64,000 bases of DNA, taken from the NCBI GenBank assembly GCA_017562135.1, contig QEYB01001046.1, positions 2,356,001 to 2,420,000 of the forward strand, read 5' to 3'. A program made the position numbers and the translations under genes. How positions within the stretch are numbered: position 1 is the stretch's first letter; the number at the start of each line of letters is the position of its first letter. Origin of the DNA: Dipylidium caninum (lineage: Eukaryota > Platyhelminthes > Cestoda > Cyclophyllidea > Dipylidiidae). Below, piece after piece: positions 1 to 14,339 of this stretch. Below the pieces are notes generated by a model. That model saw only the letters and a list, made by a program, of their open reading frames with translations. It was not told the DNA's origin and made no database searches.

Positions 1-3000
1 CCTTCACTTTAGGAATGCACTGAGTGCTTGGTCATATTATCTTTTCCTACTTTTCAGTATCCACAAAATGTCTTTCATCCGACGTTGACTTGCGAGCGTT
101 AGTTTAAGGCAGTTCCCATTTTTCACACCTCGTGACTCTGCGACCCAAAGGCGCTGCTTTTAATTTTACTCAAGTTACTGTTATTTTTGAGTTTTACTAT
201 TGTTACGCCTCCCCCCTCGCCCCCTCCCTTTTCTGCACAATTAAGCCAAATCCGCTTCTAATGTTGAAGGCTGTGTTACTCTCCCCGGTCTCCTTCCCGC
301 TCCGTCTTGCGCAAGTTTCTACTCGAGTGCTTTCTTATGCCCACCCAGAGGAACCGAAAAACCCCACTTATTTCACCTGACATTTCTCCCACGTGCTTTA
401 CTCCTCGGTATTCCGTGTATTTTACTAGAATACATGTATGCATTGACTTCATCGACCTTTTTCTTTTCCTCCTCTTCAGTCGTTTAATGGCTTTCGGTGC
501 ATTCAAACTCCTCATTCATTCAATTGTGTGAGGTGAAAAAATGCAAATTTATTGACTTAGTGAGGCTAATTCTTCCCTGTCCCACGCTTCAGATAAATTG
601 ACACTATGTTTTGTACTGACGACGTAATTAGTAGGCTGTGGTCTTCCCAACGTCCTCGATCCCAACCGTAGAGGGGCAGTTGGCCGAACGAACGACCGAC
701 CGACCGATCCGAAGACTGCTCCGATTGGCCAAGTGACGACAGCAGGTAGGAAGTCAGCAGCACTCGTTTTGCATGTCTCCCCGGTGTGTTATCATTCGTC
801 CAGCATCAGAGGATGTGTTGTTTTTCGCCCTACTTGCAAGGACACTCCCACCGGACCACGAAGGCATTTAAACTACAGCAGTCTCAAGTGACTTTGTGGA
901 TGCCTCAACCTGGGGCAGAGTTTTTAGTCTGTGACAAAAAATTCTTCTTGTGAGAAGTTATATCTGGTTGAATAGCAGCACGTCCTTTGGGAGTAATGGA
1001 AATTCGAGTAGACCTGGGTTAACCAGCAAAGCACTTAATTTATATGTGGACACGAAGTGTGTGGGTGACAAACTTTTTCGTTTCATACACTGGCTAGAAA
1101 CATGGACAGTTTGCATGAAGGCTCTGGTGTTTGCCTCAGCGAGAATTTCGCGGTGATGGAATGTTGCGCAGGTTGGGAGGCTGGGAAAGCGAAAGAGCAA
1201 TAGAAGGCGGTCCTGCAGGTTAAACACTTCTCGGAGCTATCAGATGGCCCCAAGGAAGGCAAAGTTATGGATGAAACACTTGCATTTCCGTAAGGCAATT
1301 TCTCCCATATCATAAATCACCAGAAATTTTTCGCGCATTTCCTGGAGTAAAGCTGGTGGGCGTAGTTTCGAAACTCTGGAAGTCGTTGATATTCAAAGAA
1401 ATGAATTTTAATGTTACGCTTGCAAAAAATTTTACGTATTTTAGACCTCCTGACAAATATTTGCTTTTTTTAGCTCTAAGACATCTTTAGTGCCCGTGGT
1501 TGATATGGTGTTTTTACTAAAACGACAAAACGATCTCTAGAACTTCGCCCTTTAACGTTCGTTTCCCGTTAGTTTTATTCCCGAGTCTCGTTCTTTCCGC
1601 CTTACGCCGTCTGATCTGAAAGATGTCGTATACTCGACGTCTTGGCTACTGTCTTCCTCCGTACGCACAACATCCTTCTGGCACTTTGCTGCTTCCTCCA
1701 GCAATAATTTGACTCTTGGCTGGTAGTAGCTAGTGAAATTGTACGAAACGCCAGGCACAGTGGTAAGGTTCTTTCACTCTCCGTAATATCTTGTTATCTT
1801 TTTTGTGGTTGAATGCGTGAAGGGTGGATGGATTTGGTTATCCGAGCTCGAACGATGAGGAGAGGCAGGCATTTCTTTCACCCTTCTCATTCAACAGACT
1901 TCAACCCTCTCCCCCATTTTTTTCGTTTCACTGCGTTTGCGAAGGCGCTGGACCGGCAAGATAACTTCAATCCAACCTGGCCATAGCCCGTACTGACAGG
2001 CTCTGTTTGAAATACCACCCAGTGTGGCAGGCTGTTTTCACATTCCCGTGGAAATGTCAGGTGAGGACAATCGCTCTCCTTTTACTAACGGTTCTCCCGT
2101 TGCATCAGCTTGTGGTAATGTTGTAATCTGCCTTCCGTAAATGGATTTCACAAGACTCTGGCCTTTTGATTGTTGTTTGTGCGTACGGACACCCGCTCCC
2201 TTCGTATTCTCTCCTCTCTCCCCTTTAATTGTTCCGCTCCGTTCAAAGAAAATGCCGGGAATGCGGGAAGTTCTGCGGGGCAACCGATGGAGGCAATATG
2301 TCTCTTGACAGATGAGAGATGAGAGGAAAGGATAGCTTCACAAAGAGCAACTGACTTCGCTGCTATTCACTTGGCATGCACGACAGCTCACTAGCCTCGG
2401 TGTCTGTCACGTGAAATCGAGTAGACCCAAAGGAAGGCAACCAAATGAGCTTACCCTCAGACTCAGGTGCGCGATTTTTCAGGAAATCTACCCTACACCT
2501 CATCAAAGGCATGCGGCAAATATGTAGAGCAATATGCTCGGTGTTTCTTGCGGCGTTGTTGTTTGAACCTTGCCCCGACCGCCTGGGACGCGCACTTAAA
2601 CGTTTCATTTCACTTTCCGAGCGGGAACACAGATAAGACAAAAAATTGGCGACTTCGTGTTCGGCTCTTCGGCTCGTGACTACGTAATTTTTCATGCAGA
2701 TAATCGTGTGCACTACAGGCATCAATGGCTTGTCGGCCACCTCCCCTGCTGTGCGATGAATTTGACGATAGCAATCTGTTTTATGTTTCCTGCCAATTTT
2801 TTCACTTACCCGTGCATCTCAGTCTCACCCACGACGGCTCAATGGCTTCGCGGTTCAGCCTGCCTTGGCTCGCCACTCTCCTCGCCAGACAGTGCTGATA
2901 GACGCTGGGTTTCGGGAACATCGAGTGTTTTTTCCAGACGAAAACCCATCTCCTGTTGCCCTTTTACCGCTTTTGTCGTTTTCGTTATTGTGGCAACTGC

Positions 3001-6000
3001 ATTGGGACTGTTTCGTACAATCCCCTTTATGCTACCCCTTCGACAATATTCATGGTCTTTTTGGCAATCCCCTTGAATTTTGTCGGTCTCGAGAAGTTAA
3101 TTTTTCACCACCACTTTTTCCTCAATATTACTACTTTTAATGTACTTTTAATGCTGCTAAGTTTTATATTTCCTTTGAGCGTATGCAGGCCGCCGGGCAC
3201 TCCACACCTTTTTTATGACACTTTCAACCGCTTACTGAGGGTCTGGGCAGCCTCACCACAATCTCACCATATCATTTCACCGCCACGCACCAGTTTTCTC
3301 GCTGAAAAATTGCCTCCTCTACTAATACATAGTCCGCCGCACACCTCACACGCCTTTCCTCCTTCTGTTGCGCCATAAAAGTGGAGCGGATCTGCGCACA
3401 AATGCGGAATCGGTGTGGAAAGACATTGGCGCGACCAACTCCTGGACTTCGGCATGCGTCGCACCACACCGCTGTGGTTTCTCATGAAAGCGTTGAGAGA
3501 TTGTCATAAATTACATGACTAGCGGAGGAAGAATGCAACTCCATTACACCTTTGGTTCATTGACCAGCGAATGGAGTAGGTGTTGCCAGCTAAGTTGCTT
3601 CTATTTCATTTTGATGGAAGCAATAAAAGGTGGGCACATGAATGTTAAATTGTAGTCGCGTAATGCAAGGCGCTAAATCCGCACGAGTTGCTTTAGTTCC
3701 ACGTTATTTCTCTCAATGGCTGACTGTGATGTCACTGCTTGCTTGAGATGTCGACGTATAGCAGGGACGTGGGTGCCTCCCACTCTTTCTTTTCTTCCAA
3801 CAAAGAACAGCCGCCCAAGTCGCCATGGGTGACGCAACATTTGCTGGGACTGTATGTTTTGAAGAGATGCGCTAGTGACTGGAAAGGAGGCGGCCCATTC
3901 CGAATGGATAATTGAGTTTTTAGGCGACTCGGATGCTCATTTGGAGAGGAGGAGAAGCAAGCGATGCAATCTTACGCTAACGAGGGCAAGACGCCCTCTG
4001 TGTTCTCGATTGCCAGTCGCGAGGCTACATGCTGGAAGTGGAGGCTTTTCGAAGGGCGATGCACGACTAAACAGAGCCTATTTCGTTCGTCCACTTTCCT
4101 CTCACTTTAAAGTGGCACATCCAATCTATCGCACTTCTACTCTGTTTAATTAGTCTTCTTAACACGCTGCAGCTCCACGACGGATGCAACGGCTCTTTTC
4201 CTGTGGTGCAAGCTCGGCATCTCGCCTCAAAGGGGATAGTTAAGTTGGCCAAAGCAGACACGGCGTTGGCATGTTGCAAGTCATGGGTCCCCACACTCGA
4301 CTGCCCCGAGCACTTACTTTCCACTTAACACTTTGGAACGTGGCCACCGACAGCTCTTTCGGTAAGAGAGTGAGCCCATCATGCACGCGTGGAGGAGTCG
4401 AGAGGCCAAGGAGAGCAGTCAGGGGGTATTTGAGTTTGCTCGCCTTTTAACTCAAAACATTTCCTTTCCTGGTGAAGTGGTTAAGTTCACCTTTAATTCC
4501 CCACTTTGTGGCATTTTTGATAAAGCCCACAACACAAAAGGGGTTCAGCATCTCCACCTTTTCCCAAATCCCTTTAACCGCGTGTAAACACTTCCCATGG
4601 GAAAGCTTTCAATAGGTAATGAATTTACTTACTTCGCATAAAGGACCATATTCTTTAGGCAGCGCGAGGTGCCATTAACGAGCACGGAGGGTGCGGACGC
4701 CGACTTCGCCTCTATCAGCACTTAAAAAACCATTAAACCTCGGATGCCATTTGAATGACTTCGTATAAGTGATTAACTCCCAACTTTTTCCCCATCTACT
4801 GCCCCCGCGTCGGCCACCCTTCTCCCATCGCCTCGGTGCCGCGGAGTCGGTTCACTCTTCCTCCTGTCACTCATCTATGACACCTTTTTCCCTCCTCGCG
4901 TAGGTTGTGATATCTGCCGAATCTCACACGTGCTCCATAGACTCCCACATAAGTGCTTTGAAACTAACAAAGACTCTTTTCCTCGTTCACTCATGGAGTG
5001 TGTTTAACATCACAATTGAATACTCGGGAGGAACCGCCTTGCGGCCCGAACACCGCGGTCCCCTGATGTGCCGTATGCACTTTTGATGTAGCTTCCAGGA
5101 AGCAGTAGGCATGTATTTTGCTTCTTTCGCCGGAAGGTTGATGGACGCTTGCTCGGTTTGAAACAAATTAACTAACCGCGAGAGGCATGAGGCGGCGTAT
5201 GGGAGCGCAGAAGGAACAAGCAGTTCATCTGTAGCGATTACAAGCGCACGAGGCACAGCTTCTGCCTGTCTTGTCTTAAGGTAAACAAGTGGGAAGGATT
5301 TCTTTAGCCTTTCCAGTCTTGACATTTCAGCATTCTCTTCAATTATTGAGAAGACTTCATGCGACAAGAAGAACTTCGACGCAGTCACCCAAATCGGCCA
5401 CCACGGAAATAACGGTGGAAATCAGGCAAGAGTGTTGAAAACACAGCCGGGTGGGGGGCGGGGGGAAGCAGCGCAACAAGGCGTGTAGTCTGGTCACTTT
5501 AGTGCAATCCCTCATATCACTTGTTTCCCCTGAAAAAAGAACGAATAGTCTATGTGTCTCATTTCCGCGATCGTGCCTGTGTGCGTGAAAAAGAGATCGA
5601 ACTTCGCACTCACCCCTCACTTTGTAATTTTCGGCCATTTTGGAGATCACTCGACTCATCCTCGGAGTCGAGCAGCGAACACGCTCGTCACGCTGGGCTA
5701 CTGGAAGTATTGCACAATAAAATAAAGACGACAAAGGCAAACATCGGGCTAACAGTTCGACGTGTGCGGCAGTTTGTTTTGTAGTATGATCAACCACTTT
5801 TGCAGAGGATGTGCCTTGTTGTCCAAGATAGGTGCGGTGACTGGAGAAGGGGCAATTGCTATAGCGGCCAGAAAGGTTGAAAGCTCGACATGTTTGCGAC
5901 CAACGCCGCTAAGTGGAGGCGAGAAGTTAAAGTGGAGATGCGCCCCCTAGTAGGCGTAAGTTTGTGAGCACAAGCTGACCTCTCGTACCTACGACGAAAC

Positions 6001-9000
6001 AGATGCACCTCGAGTGGCTGGCAGTGCGCGTTGCGTCTCGAGGCGGCGTCGCGGTGGCGGCCAAGTTAGGCGCCAGGCGACAGTACGCGAGGGCGGCGAC
6101 GAGGACCGGAGAGCCCACGCGGCCGACTGCGCGTCCCGACACACGCCACAGCGCTGCAAACGGGGCTGGGACAGGCTAGCGAATAAAATGCGCCCTCCCT
6201 GTGTTTTACGCAACTTTGTTACTGCCGCTAGCGGTAACTTCACACCGCACCGAATTTGGAAAGCGTTGCGCCCGAGGCATTGAGAAGCGCACATCGCGGA
6301 GAACGCCGAGAAGCGTTTTTGCGATTGCCTAAGAGAAGTCTAGACAATGTAGTCTGAGAAGCGTTAAGTCAGCGCAACTCTTGTGGAGGGACTGATCACT
6401 CGACCATTTCTTGTCAACTCAGCGACTGTCCACACAGTTCCGCTTTACGAGCACGTGAGTTCTTGCGACCTGGAGACATTGGTGCTGCTCGGTATTAACT
6501 GTCGTCAGGCTAAAGATTACTTACGGAATGAGGTGGTGTGGACGGAGGTCGGGGCTTTGGTTGTGTGCCTCCTGAACGCCCCACTCGTCCCCAAGCGTCT
6601 CTGGAAAGAAGTAAATCGAGTGCATTCCTACTTTGTCCTCGCCAAACTGAACCAGTCACTGTGGGGATGCAGCCTTTCAGCCCAGTTTGAGAATCCGTCG
6701 AGCTGCGAGTCGCCCTTCGCCTCCCCTTAGTCCACTGCTAACCTTCGAATGCACTCCAAGTGCCGGCACTAAACTGCTGTGAGCTTAGCCGAAATGCCCG
6801 AAGCGCATATTCCAGGGGCCACAATAGATTCGAGGAAACAACTTAATTTTTCCAGGTCCCATATGCAATGCTTTTATTTAAATAGATGTTAAAAGCAGCT
6901 TATCAACTGCAAACGCGTCAGGTTGAACACGAGTAAAAGTTGAAATTGTCAACGACAAGCAGTGACGCCGGCCTGTCACAAAGTTGTGACATGACAGTGT
7001 CAAAAATGCACAAGCGAGGGTTGAAGCTGTACACGAAGTCGGCCATGACCGACCGAGAATTCGGCCTTAGGGAGACTGGGTGGTGGACGCGGAACGATGG
7101 GGTTTAAAGCACCCAGAAAAGGAATTTTCAGTGAAACTCGAATATTTGCTGAACACCGGCGGATACGCGCCGCAGCATGTTGTAAATGCCGTTTAAGTGA
7201 ATACGCACCTCGCGCGAACCTCGTGCGCGGTTGTTAGATAGTTGCGGTTGCCTCGTCATGATCGGAGCAATTCAGTCAATCCACATGCAGCAGACAAGAA
7301 CCGAGTTGAAGGCGATCGCCAGTATGGCGTTGCGGTCACGGGGACATTGCTTTGTTGGTGGTCAGCCAAGATTCTATCCATAGGTGGACCACACGGCTGC
7401 GGTAGAAGTCGTGATGGTGTCTCCGAAACACCTGAATACCAGTGCGTACGCGTGGAACCTGCGTCTGGCCATCGGGGAGGGGAGCACCCGATTCGCAGGG
7501 AAAAGCAGTCGATTGCGGAACGACAAACAGGGTTGGTTTGGGCAACCACCACACTTTCACATCCTGGTTAATTAACGGTGAGAATCGTATTGGGAACTGA
7601 CGTGAAAGGTCGTAAACAAACCAAAATGCGTTTTTTGATGAAAATGAAATAATGCTTGGCTTACTCTCGCCGAGTAGGCAGAAGTTGGAGGCAGTCCGGA
7701 GGCTCATTCGAGCGGGTTGTATGACGGCGGTGGCGGCGAATGCTGGCCGAGTGATTGGAGGCAGGGGAGCACAACACTAAGTCAGTTAAGAAGGCTGTGT
7801 CCCTAAGCCTGGAAATCAGCACATTCACGACGCCCTGGTGTTGCATGTGAAGCCCTTGAGCACCGACGATCCAGTGTGCCCCCAGGGTCCAGTCAGACAG
7901 GTACTGCTCTTATGGATCTGTGAATTAGCGTCTCACGGGGCTGGTAATTCAGTCTGATTTACCTTTAAGATAACTGCTTACGTGGGATGGCTGACGCAGG
8001 CTAATGTGGTGTTCATGCAAAGAGGAGCATTTACCTGCCTCACCAATTCACTTTCGCGTCTGTTCGACCTCCCACGTTCGAGTAGGTGTTTGCTGACGCC
8101 CTCGTGACACCAAGTCCGTCGGCCGCGTCCGTGAGGGCGGCGCGCGGGTGTCCTGCACGTCTGCGTGAACGGACGCGCATTGGAGGCGCCTTTTTGCCCC
8201 TCGCGGGCTTTCCTGAGCGCCGCACTTCGCGGTCCACCAGGCCTTAAAATACGAGCCGATCGCCGGCCACTTGGGGTGGACCCGAAGAAATGGGAGCTCA
8301 ATGCCAACAAATTCGCGCTGCTCAAACTGTCTTCTGGTGTCTAAAGTCCGAGGGTGGAAATAAGCCACCGGGATCCGCGGCCATTAATATAAGTTACACG
8401 ATTTCAAATAGATAAATGCTAATGTATATTGGTGAAGAAGGTGAGTAATTAGCCATCGCTTCTAAAAGTTGCCTCCGGCCCAACAAGATCTGCGAGTGAG
8501 AATTTGGAGTTGACTTTTATGAGCATATTTTAACGCAGTGGGATCCACTCATCTGGCAGTTATTCTCCCCACTAACCCTTGATGCTCTGAGGTAATTTTG
8601 TTATTCATTTGGAGAAAAATTGACCGAGGGGGGAACTTTGGCCAAACCTCAACAGTCACGTGGCAATGGCACTCTGCGTCTAATCCAACCGTCATCCGGT
8701 AAAGTGTGGACGAATGAAAGTAATGTGGTGAACCGTGTGGAGATGGGAAAATTGTCAAGTTAACGACCCTCTAAACCGTGGCGTTTCCGACAAGCGTTTG
8801 CCTTGCATAATTACAAGGCCTTCAGCCAAGCTAACACAATCTGCAATTATGTTATGGTCATCATTAGAGAAGTCATGCCCAATGGGACGTTTTCGCCCCA
8901 GGGGCAGGAACCTCTGACGGCCGCGCTGGCGCCGCGCGGAGCGCTCGTCCACCTGCGGGGCGACTTCCACCCTCGAAATCGGAGCGCCACATCCACGGAC

Positions 9001-10108
9001 GCGACTGGCCCACCACCGCCTCCTGGGCAGGCCGGAAAGGCCCAACCCCCTGCCCGCATGTCTGCCCTCACCGCGCTGTCTTATTCGCGATCTGCCCCCA
9101 ATCGAAAGAGCTTTCCTTACCGGTGACAAATTAATTTTTGGAGTATAATATCTTGATGTCAAACCTACCCGCTAATTAAATGGAGGGCGGGCCGCAGATG
9201 CACCTGGTTGGCTAATTTGGCTGAGTAGGGGAGATTCGTCGCCTCTTTTTGTCAATGGAACTAAAACGACCCTGCCAGACCGTTTGCCATTCTCCCCACT
9301 CTGCTCCACAAACGCATCCTCGTATTGTTTTTCAGCAAATTCTTCACTCATTTTCGAAGCTTAGTGGTACAGCAGTGGTGGTCAGCTACTTGAATCATTG
9401 TGATTTCGGTGTTTTAAGTCTTTGCGAAGGTAAATGTTGCCGCGACCGGAAAACTTGGCTTTTACCTATTCCGGGACGACTTGGATGAAGTAAAGATGGA
9501 TTGGAAATATCAAAAACCCCGTCTCCCGCCTAGTCTCTTGCACATTCTTCCCACGAACGAGAAATCATGTCTTTCGTGTAGGTAAAAAGCTTTATTGGCC
9601 GACTATTCCCCTGCCATCTCTCAGCCTCCTGATCCCACTGGAATGAGGCTGGAGAATCGCCTAACAGCACATATATAACGCTTGGTGACGCACACATTTG
9701 CCCATGCCATTGGTTATAGCCACCAACTGTTCTCCGGATCACCGACTAACCAATCTGACAGGTGGCGTGGCGTTCGTGCGGACCTGGTCATTCCTCCATG
9801 TCCACTTTACTTAAAGACTGCTCGGAATGCAGCATTTTCTAAGTGGCCTCACGGTGCGTAGGTTCGTGGAGAGTTCACAGGAAGTGCTATCTGAGGCGGA
9901 AACTCAGCGGGACTATTTCGAGGTCTCCATTGTTTAGTTAATGGTCAAATGTAGGCAGAACTTTTTCCTCCAAGGTGTTTTGTGGGAAAACATACATAAA
10001 TCCCACAAGATGGGGCAAATTAAAGGCACGAGAGGAGGCGGTGGAGTTGTGCCAGACGCTGCCTCCTGAGAACGCGTCTCATGTGACTAATCAATTTCAC
10101 ACCAACAA

Positions 10109-10131
10109 ACACACGCGCGCACACACACACA
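10109..10131. repeat. CA/CG dinucleotide microsatellite
   Basis: A short alternating purine-pyrimidine tract of AC units interrupted by CGCGCG. Such tracts are often length-polymorphic and can adopt Z-DNA. No gene context. Confidence 0.8.
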
Positions 10132-11645
10132 GCAATGAGGGGAGCATGGGAGCGCTGGGCGCGTCCCACTGTTGCCACGCCTGAGCTCATTCGGGTGCGA
10201 GAGCGAGCTAAACTGAATTGTTGTGGTCCGTGTACTTCTGTTCCACACGTGGACGTTATTCACCAGCCTTAACGTACCATCCCATTTTGTTTGACTGTGG
10301 AGCGCGAGAGAGAATAATTCATTCCGCCTAACTTGCCGACTGCCCGCTCCGAGGGTTCGAGTCGGCCACGGAGGACATGAGAGACAGGGCAATGACAGTT
10401 CGCTTCTCTCCACGCCTGACTTGGTGAGGTAAGCAGTCATGTTGTTGAAGAGGAGTCCACACTGTTCGACGCCAGTGTGCCAGCCGCACATCCTGCGGAG
10501 TCCAAAGCCTTTGTAGCGGTGCCGGTGCGTATGTGTGTTTACAGCGGACTTATTCTGGGGAGGCGGGGCACAACGCGGCGCGGGGTCCGCAAATCTCGGC
10601 CACATCCCTTGGATTGGCTCACCTCATTGGACCCCTTCGCGGCCCATTCCAGTCCCCAAAAATGCACCAAATGTTGCCTACACGCAGTCTTGTCTCGCGT
10701 TACAGGCAGTTCCACAGGACCTGGAAATTGTTTAAGACGACCCAAGTGGCTTGGTGCGTTACCCCTTAAATGGCCTGTCTTTGTCTAATAATATCACCTA
10801 CGCACACAATGTATTTGTTACTTAAAGGAGTCTGCTGCACTTGCTTAAAAGTCAGTCCCACACCTTCGGCCTGTCTGTCTTACACTTTTTGCCCGAAACC
10901 TTTCAATTACCACCGATCGAATGCCGGTGCGGGGATGCGAAATCGCATTCTCGTAAGGTAGTACGCCTTTGTAGGAGACTAACTTTTGTTAGACTGCGTG
11001 ATTTCATCCCATTCCCCAGGACTTGCGACCTTTTCAGTCCCATGGTCTTCTGGCGGCGCCCTACGCTCCACCCGACCTTACTGTACGCTACTGCTAAAGT
11101 GTCCTTCTCCACTCACCTATTCCGTTACGGCTTCCCACTTGGTCTTGAGGCCTACTCCCCCATGGCAGCGCCATATCATCCGCTTCACGGTGAAACACTT
11201 CCGAGAGCGCTGATGCGTCTCCTGATTTGGACACCACAGAAGAAAAACTCCGAAGTGGGGTAGGGGGGAAGGGGGGACCGTGGCAACTCGGCACCGAAGG
11301 CCTCAAATTGCCCCGGTTTTTGGCAAGACACACTGTGTAGTCCTGCCTCTTCATTAATGTTAAAACTGAAGGGTGAAGGGAGAAAAGCGATTTTGTTTAA
11401 GCTGACTAAGCATTTTCTCTCCAGGTAGAATTCTCGCCCAGTTAGAGGGAGGAGGCAGAGTGCGAGCAGGCCAGTTGTTGCCTACCACTCCGCCCGGGAC
11501 AGGCGCATCTCCTCCCCGCGACTTCGTGGCGTGGTGACGTGTCGGTGGGAGGAGCACAGTCGGGTGACTCGGTTATTCTTTCCAACGAAGTCTGAAGCAT
11601 TTTTCCTTTTGCTTTTCTATCCCATGGCGCACAATTTGTCATACA

Positions 11646-11675
11646 GACACACGCACACACGCACACACACACACA
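11646..11675. repeat. CA dinucleotide microsatellite
   Basis: About 30 nt of AC repeats with two CG interruptions, in intergenic DNA about 1.7 kb upstream of the GPCR start. Confidence 0.8.
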
Positions 11676-13323
11676 GGGAAAGTTCCACCGCGTCCACTGA
11701 CAAACTGAGCGCGTGGACCAATGAAAAGCCTGCTGTTTGCTCCTCACTGTGTGCAGACGAAAAGAGGACTTGGGATCATTCCTAAACGCGTCACTTATCG
11801 CCATTAGTTCCCCCATCCAATGCAGTCCGCATCACTGAGGGTGGGTCTCCCCTCTTTCCCTCTTTCTTCATTCGGTCGATGCACTTAGCGTGACCTTGTG
11901 ATGCTTTTCAATTCGTTTTTTGTCAAATCTCGTCACTTAACGTAAGTCGTCAAGTGAGGTGAGACCTGGTCGTGCTGTCACCCAATGTGACAAATGGACT
12001 TGTCGGTGAGGATGCCACTTGTAATGGATCATGTTTGTCATTGCATCCTCTCAGGCACGAGTATTTCTCTTCCATTAATAAGCCTAAACTCTCAATCTCC
12101 CTCTCTTTTCTCTTCTGGCCGCGAGGCAGCCGTTGGACTAAGCGCCGTTCACCACTGTCTTTTGAATTCTCTTATCCTCTTTTTTTGCTGTGCCTGTGTC
12201 AAATCTCTTCTAAGTTTTAACTGTTACTTATCAAGAGTAACTAAGTCTTGCGTTCGAGGGCAGCAGACGTTTCACGACAGGGACCCCAGCACGTGGTCAT
12301 CTAAGGGGCAGAGATGAGAAATGATGGCAAGCCAGGGTAAATTAAGTTGCCTGATAAACCACTACAGTTGCTCTCCGAAGCGACCACCTTCGTCCAGTGT
12401 AACTGTAAGAAGCATTTTCGACAGCAGTGGCGTGGGCGAGCAGAACTGCCCGAGAAGGGGAAGCTGGCTAATGAAGGCAGCCTCTTCTTCCCCACCAGCA
12501 CCTGACACTCTTCTGACAATGTCCGAGACGTCTGCACCAATAAATAACCCATGTTTTCGTGTAAACTCCCGCCTTACTTCACCTTAAAGTGAGATGGAAA
12601 TAAATGGAAATGGACAGAGCCAGGTGTCCTTTCTTCCCTCAGCCCACCGCCTCGTCAAGTGGAGAAGGAGTATGATCGCTGGACAGGGGGAGGACGAAGG
12701 TTCCAAGTGGAACACGGGGCGATGCGCAGAGTTTGGTCCTGGTGGGCATTTGTGACCGCGACCAGACCCACCTGACCCCCCTGGCCCCCCGTGACCCCTG
12801 AGTCCGACTTGTCCCCACGTCTGCCCAGGGTCACGTGAGGTGCTCGCGCCCATCCTCACGCCGGACCACAGGCTTCTGCCAAACGGCCAGGAGTGCGCCC
12901 GGCAGTCGGCTTCGGCGCTTCCTGCTGTTAGATCTAGTTTGAAAGCTGTGCCAAAAACTTTTAAGCCCAACGATGTGCAAAAAACCCTCTCTCCTCGGTC
13001 TGGAAAGTATTTCCCACATTGCTGGTAAACTTGATTCCAGATTGATTTTTGTCTTCCTTTCGGGTGTCTCGAGTGACTGCGAGTGCATTTTTGAGCAGCT
13101 TAAGACTCAGCAGTGCCTCGGAGCGGAGTGGACGCGAAACAACCTGCGTTTCCAGTCTCTGCAGCCAGTCGGCGTGTTTGTGTCCGTTTTTGCTACGATA
13201 ACAAATAGGTGAAGTGGTGGTGTCCGAAACTCCCAGGAAATCTTTGCTCCCAGTGTCACTCCACGAGATCATGTTTGGAGGAGGCAGACGCTTTTGTTGT
13301 CTGCCTTTACGTGAAGCTGACTA

Positions 13324-13340
13324 TTCCTTTTAAAGGGAGA
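13324..13340 (+). promoter_or_regulatory. Acceptor-like site just before the GPCR start
   Basis: A pyrimidine-rich stretch ends in TTTTAAAG, and the AG falls five bases before the ATG at 13341. This looks like a 3' splice site, either for a 5' UTR intron or for spliced-leader trans-splicing, which is known in flatworms. No transcript evidence is available. Confidence 0.35.
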
Positions 13341-14339
13341 ATGAACCAAACGAACTCAAGTGCCGTTGAACAAGCAGGGGGGATCACCGAATGCACACCC
13401 ATCCCTACTCTGGTGGAATTTCATCGGATTTATGGAACCATCCACATCTACGTGACCCTCTTCTGGTGCCCTCTGGGAGTGCTCTCCAACCTCCTTAACA
13501 TTGTTGTCCTCAACCAACGCCGCATGCGCACTTCCACCAACTTTCTCCTGACCTGCCTTGCCGTTTCCGACGCTTGTCTCATGTTCCTCTACGTCATCTT
13601 CGTCTCCTACTTCGTCATTGGTGGGAGGATGCGATCTCTGCCCTACCCCATGGCGGTGTACCTTTTGGTTCATGTGAACTTGCAAAACATACTTCACATC
13701 TTCTCTTGTGGCATTATTATGACCCTCGCTGTCTTTCGTCTCCTTTACGCCCGCTGTCTCCTCAAATGTCAACAGTTATGCAGTCAACAACGCGCCGAAA
13801 TCGCCGTTGTCGCAGTCTTTCTGACCGCCTGCTTCTTCACCATCCCCTGTATGGTCTCGCACCACGTGGAGTCCGCGAACTCCGACCTGGGACCGGGCGA
13901 CTTGGAGCTGGTCTCGGTGCGCCACATGAACCTCACGCAGAGGTACACAGTCAACTACGTGGATAATATGATGCTACGAGTGCTGGTGTACTGGACGACT
14001 GCGGTGTTCGTCAAGCTCCTCCCGCTGGTCAGTATGATTACGCTGTCCTCCCTCCTCGTCGTAAGCATCCACCAGCGGGCGAGAGCGCAAAGGCGAGCAC
14101 TGAAACAGCCACAAACATCAGCGAAACAAGAAACTGACGGCGACGACGCCGAGGAGAGTGTAATGACGGCCAAAAAAACACCGGCCGGCGATAAGTCGGA
14201 GAATGGGTGGAGCGAAGCCATTGTAAACCCCCTGGAAAGAGTTGTCCTCGCGGATAAGGTCAGAGGGAGGTCGCACAGTCGAACCACCCACATGCTGTTG
14301 GCCATCATGATGATCTACATAGTGACGTACCTGCCTCAG
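13341..14339 (+). CDS. GPCR exon 1 (N-terminus to helix 6)
   Basis: 333 codons ending at CCT-CAG before the donor GTGAGTG at 14340. It encodes the glycosylated N-terminus, helices 1-5, loop 3 and most of helix 6 (TTHMLLAIMMIYIVTYLPQ). Another glycosylation site, NLT, lies near residue 197 in extracellular loop 2. Confidence 0.85.

Larger units (their letters stand above)
1..13340. other. Gene-poor, GC-rich intergenic region
   Basis: I find no convincing protein-coding exon on either strand here. Open frames of up to about 170 codons occur (for example 10087-10605 minus and 5357-5797 minus), but they show no recognisable domain, start in arbitrary places and overlap one another, as expected by chance in DNA of about 50% GC. 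The region holds CA-rich microsatellites at 10109-10131 and 11646-11675. I saw no tRNA, rRNA or transposase. It may contain the upstream regulatory DNA or untranslated exons of the receptor gene that begins at 13341, but nothing in the sequence proves this. Confidence 0.5.

Noticed and set aside
2657..3076. 139-codon plus-strand frame
   Set aside because: No recognisable domain; overlapped by other equally long frames, as expected by chance.
10361..10380. GGTTCGAGTC as a possible tRNA box B
   Set aside because: No T-stem, no acceptor stem and no box A at the right distance.
12584..12970. Collagen-like Gly/Pro stretch on the minus strand
   Set aside because: Only a short Gly-rich patch from a CCCC/CCT-rich stretch; no regular Gly-X-Y run and no splice context.
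13356..13772. 138-codon minus-strand frame inside the GPCR
   Set aside because: It is the antisense shadow of GPCR exon 1; rich in His, Asp and Glu because it mirrors codons of hydrophobic helices.
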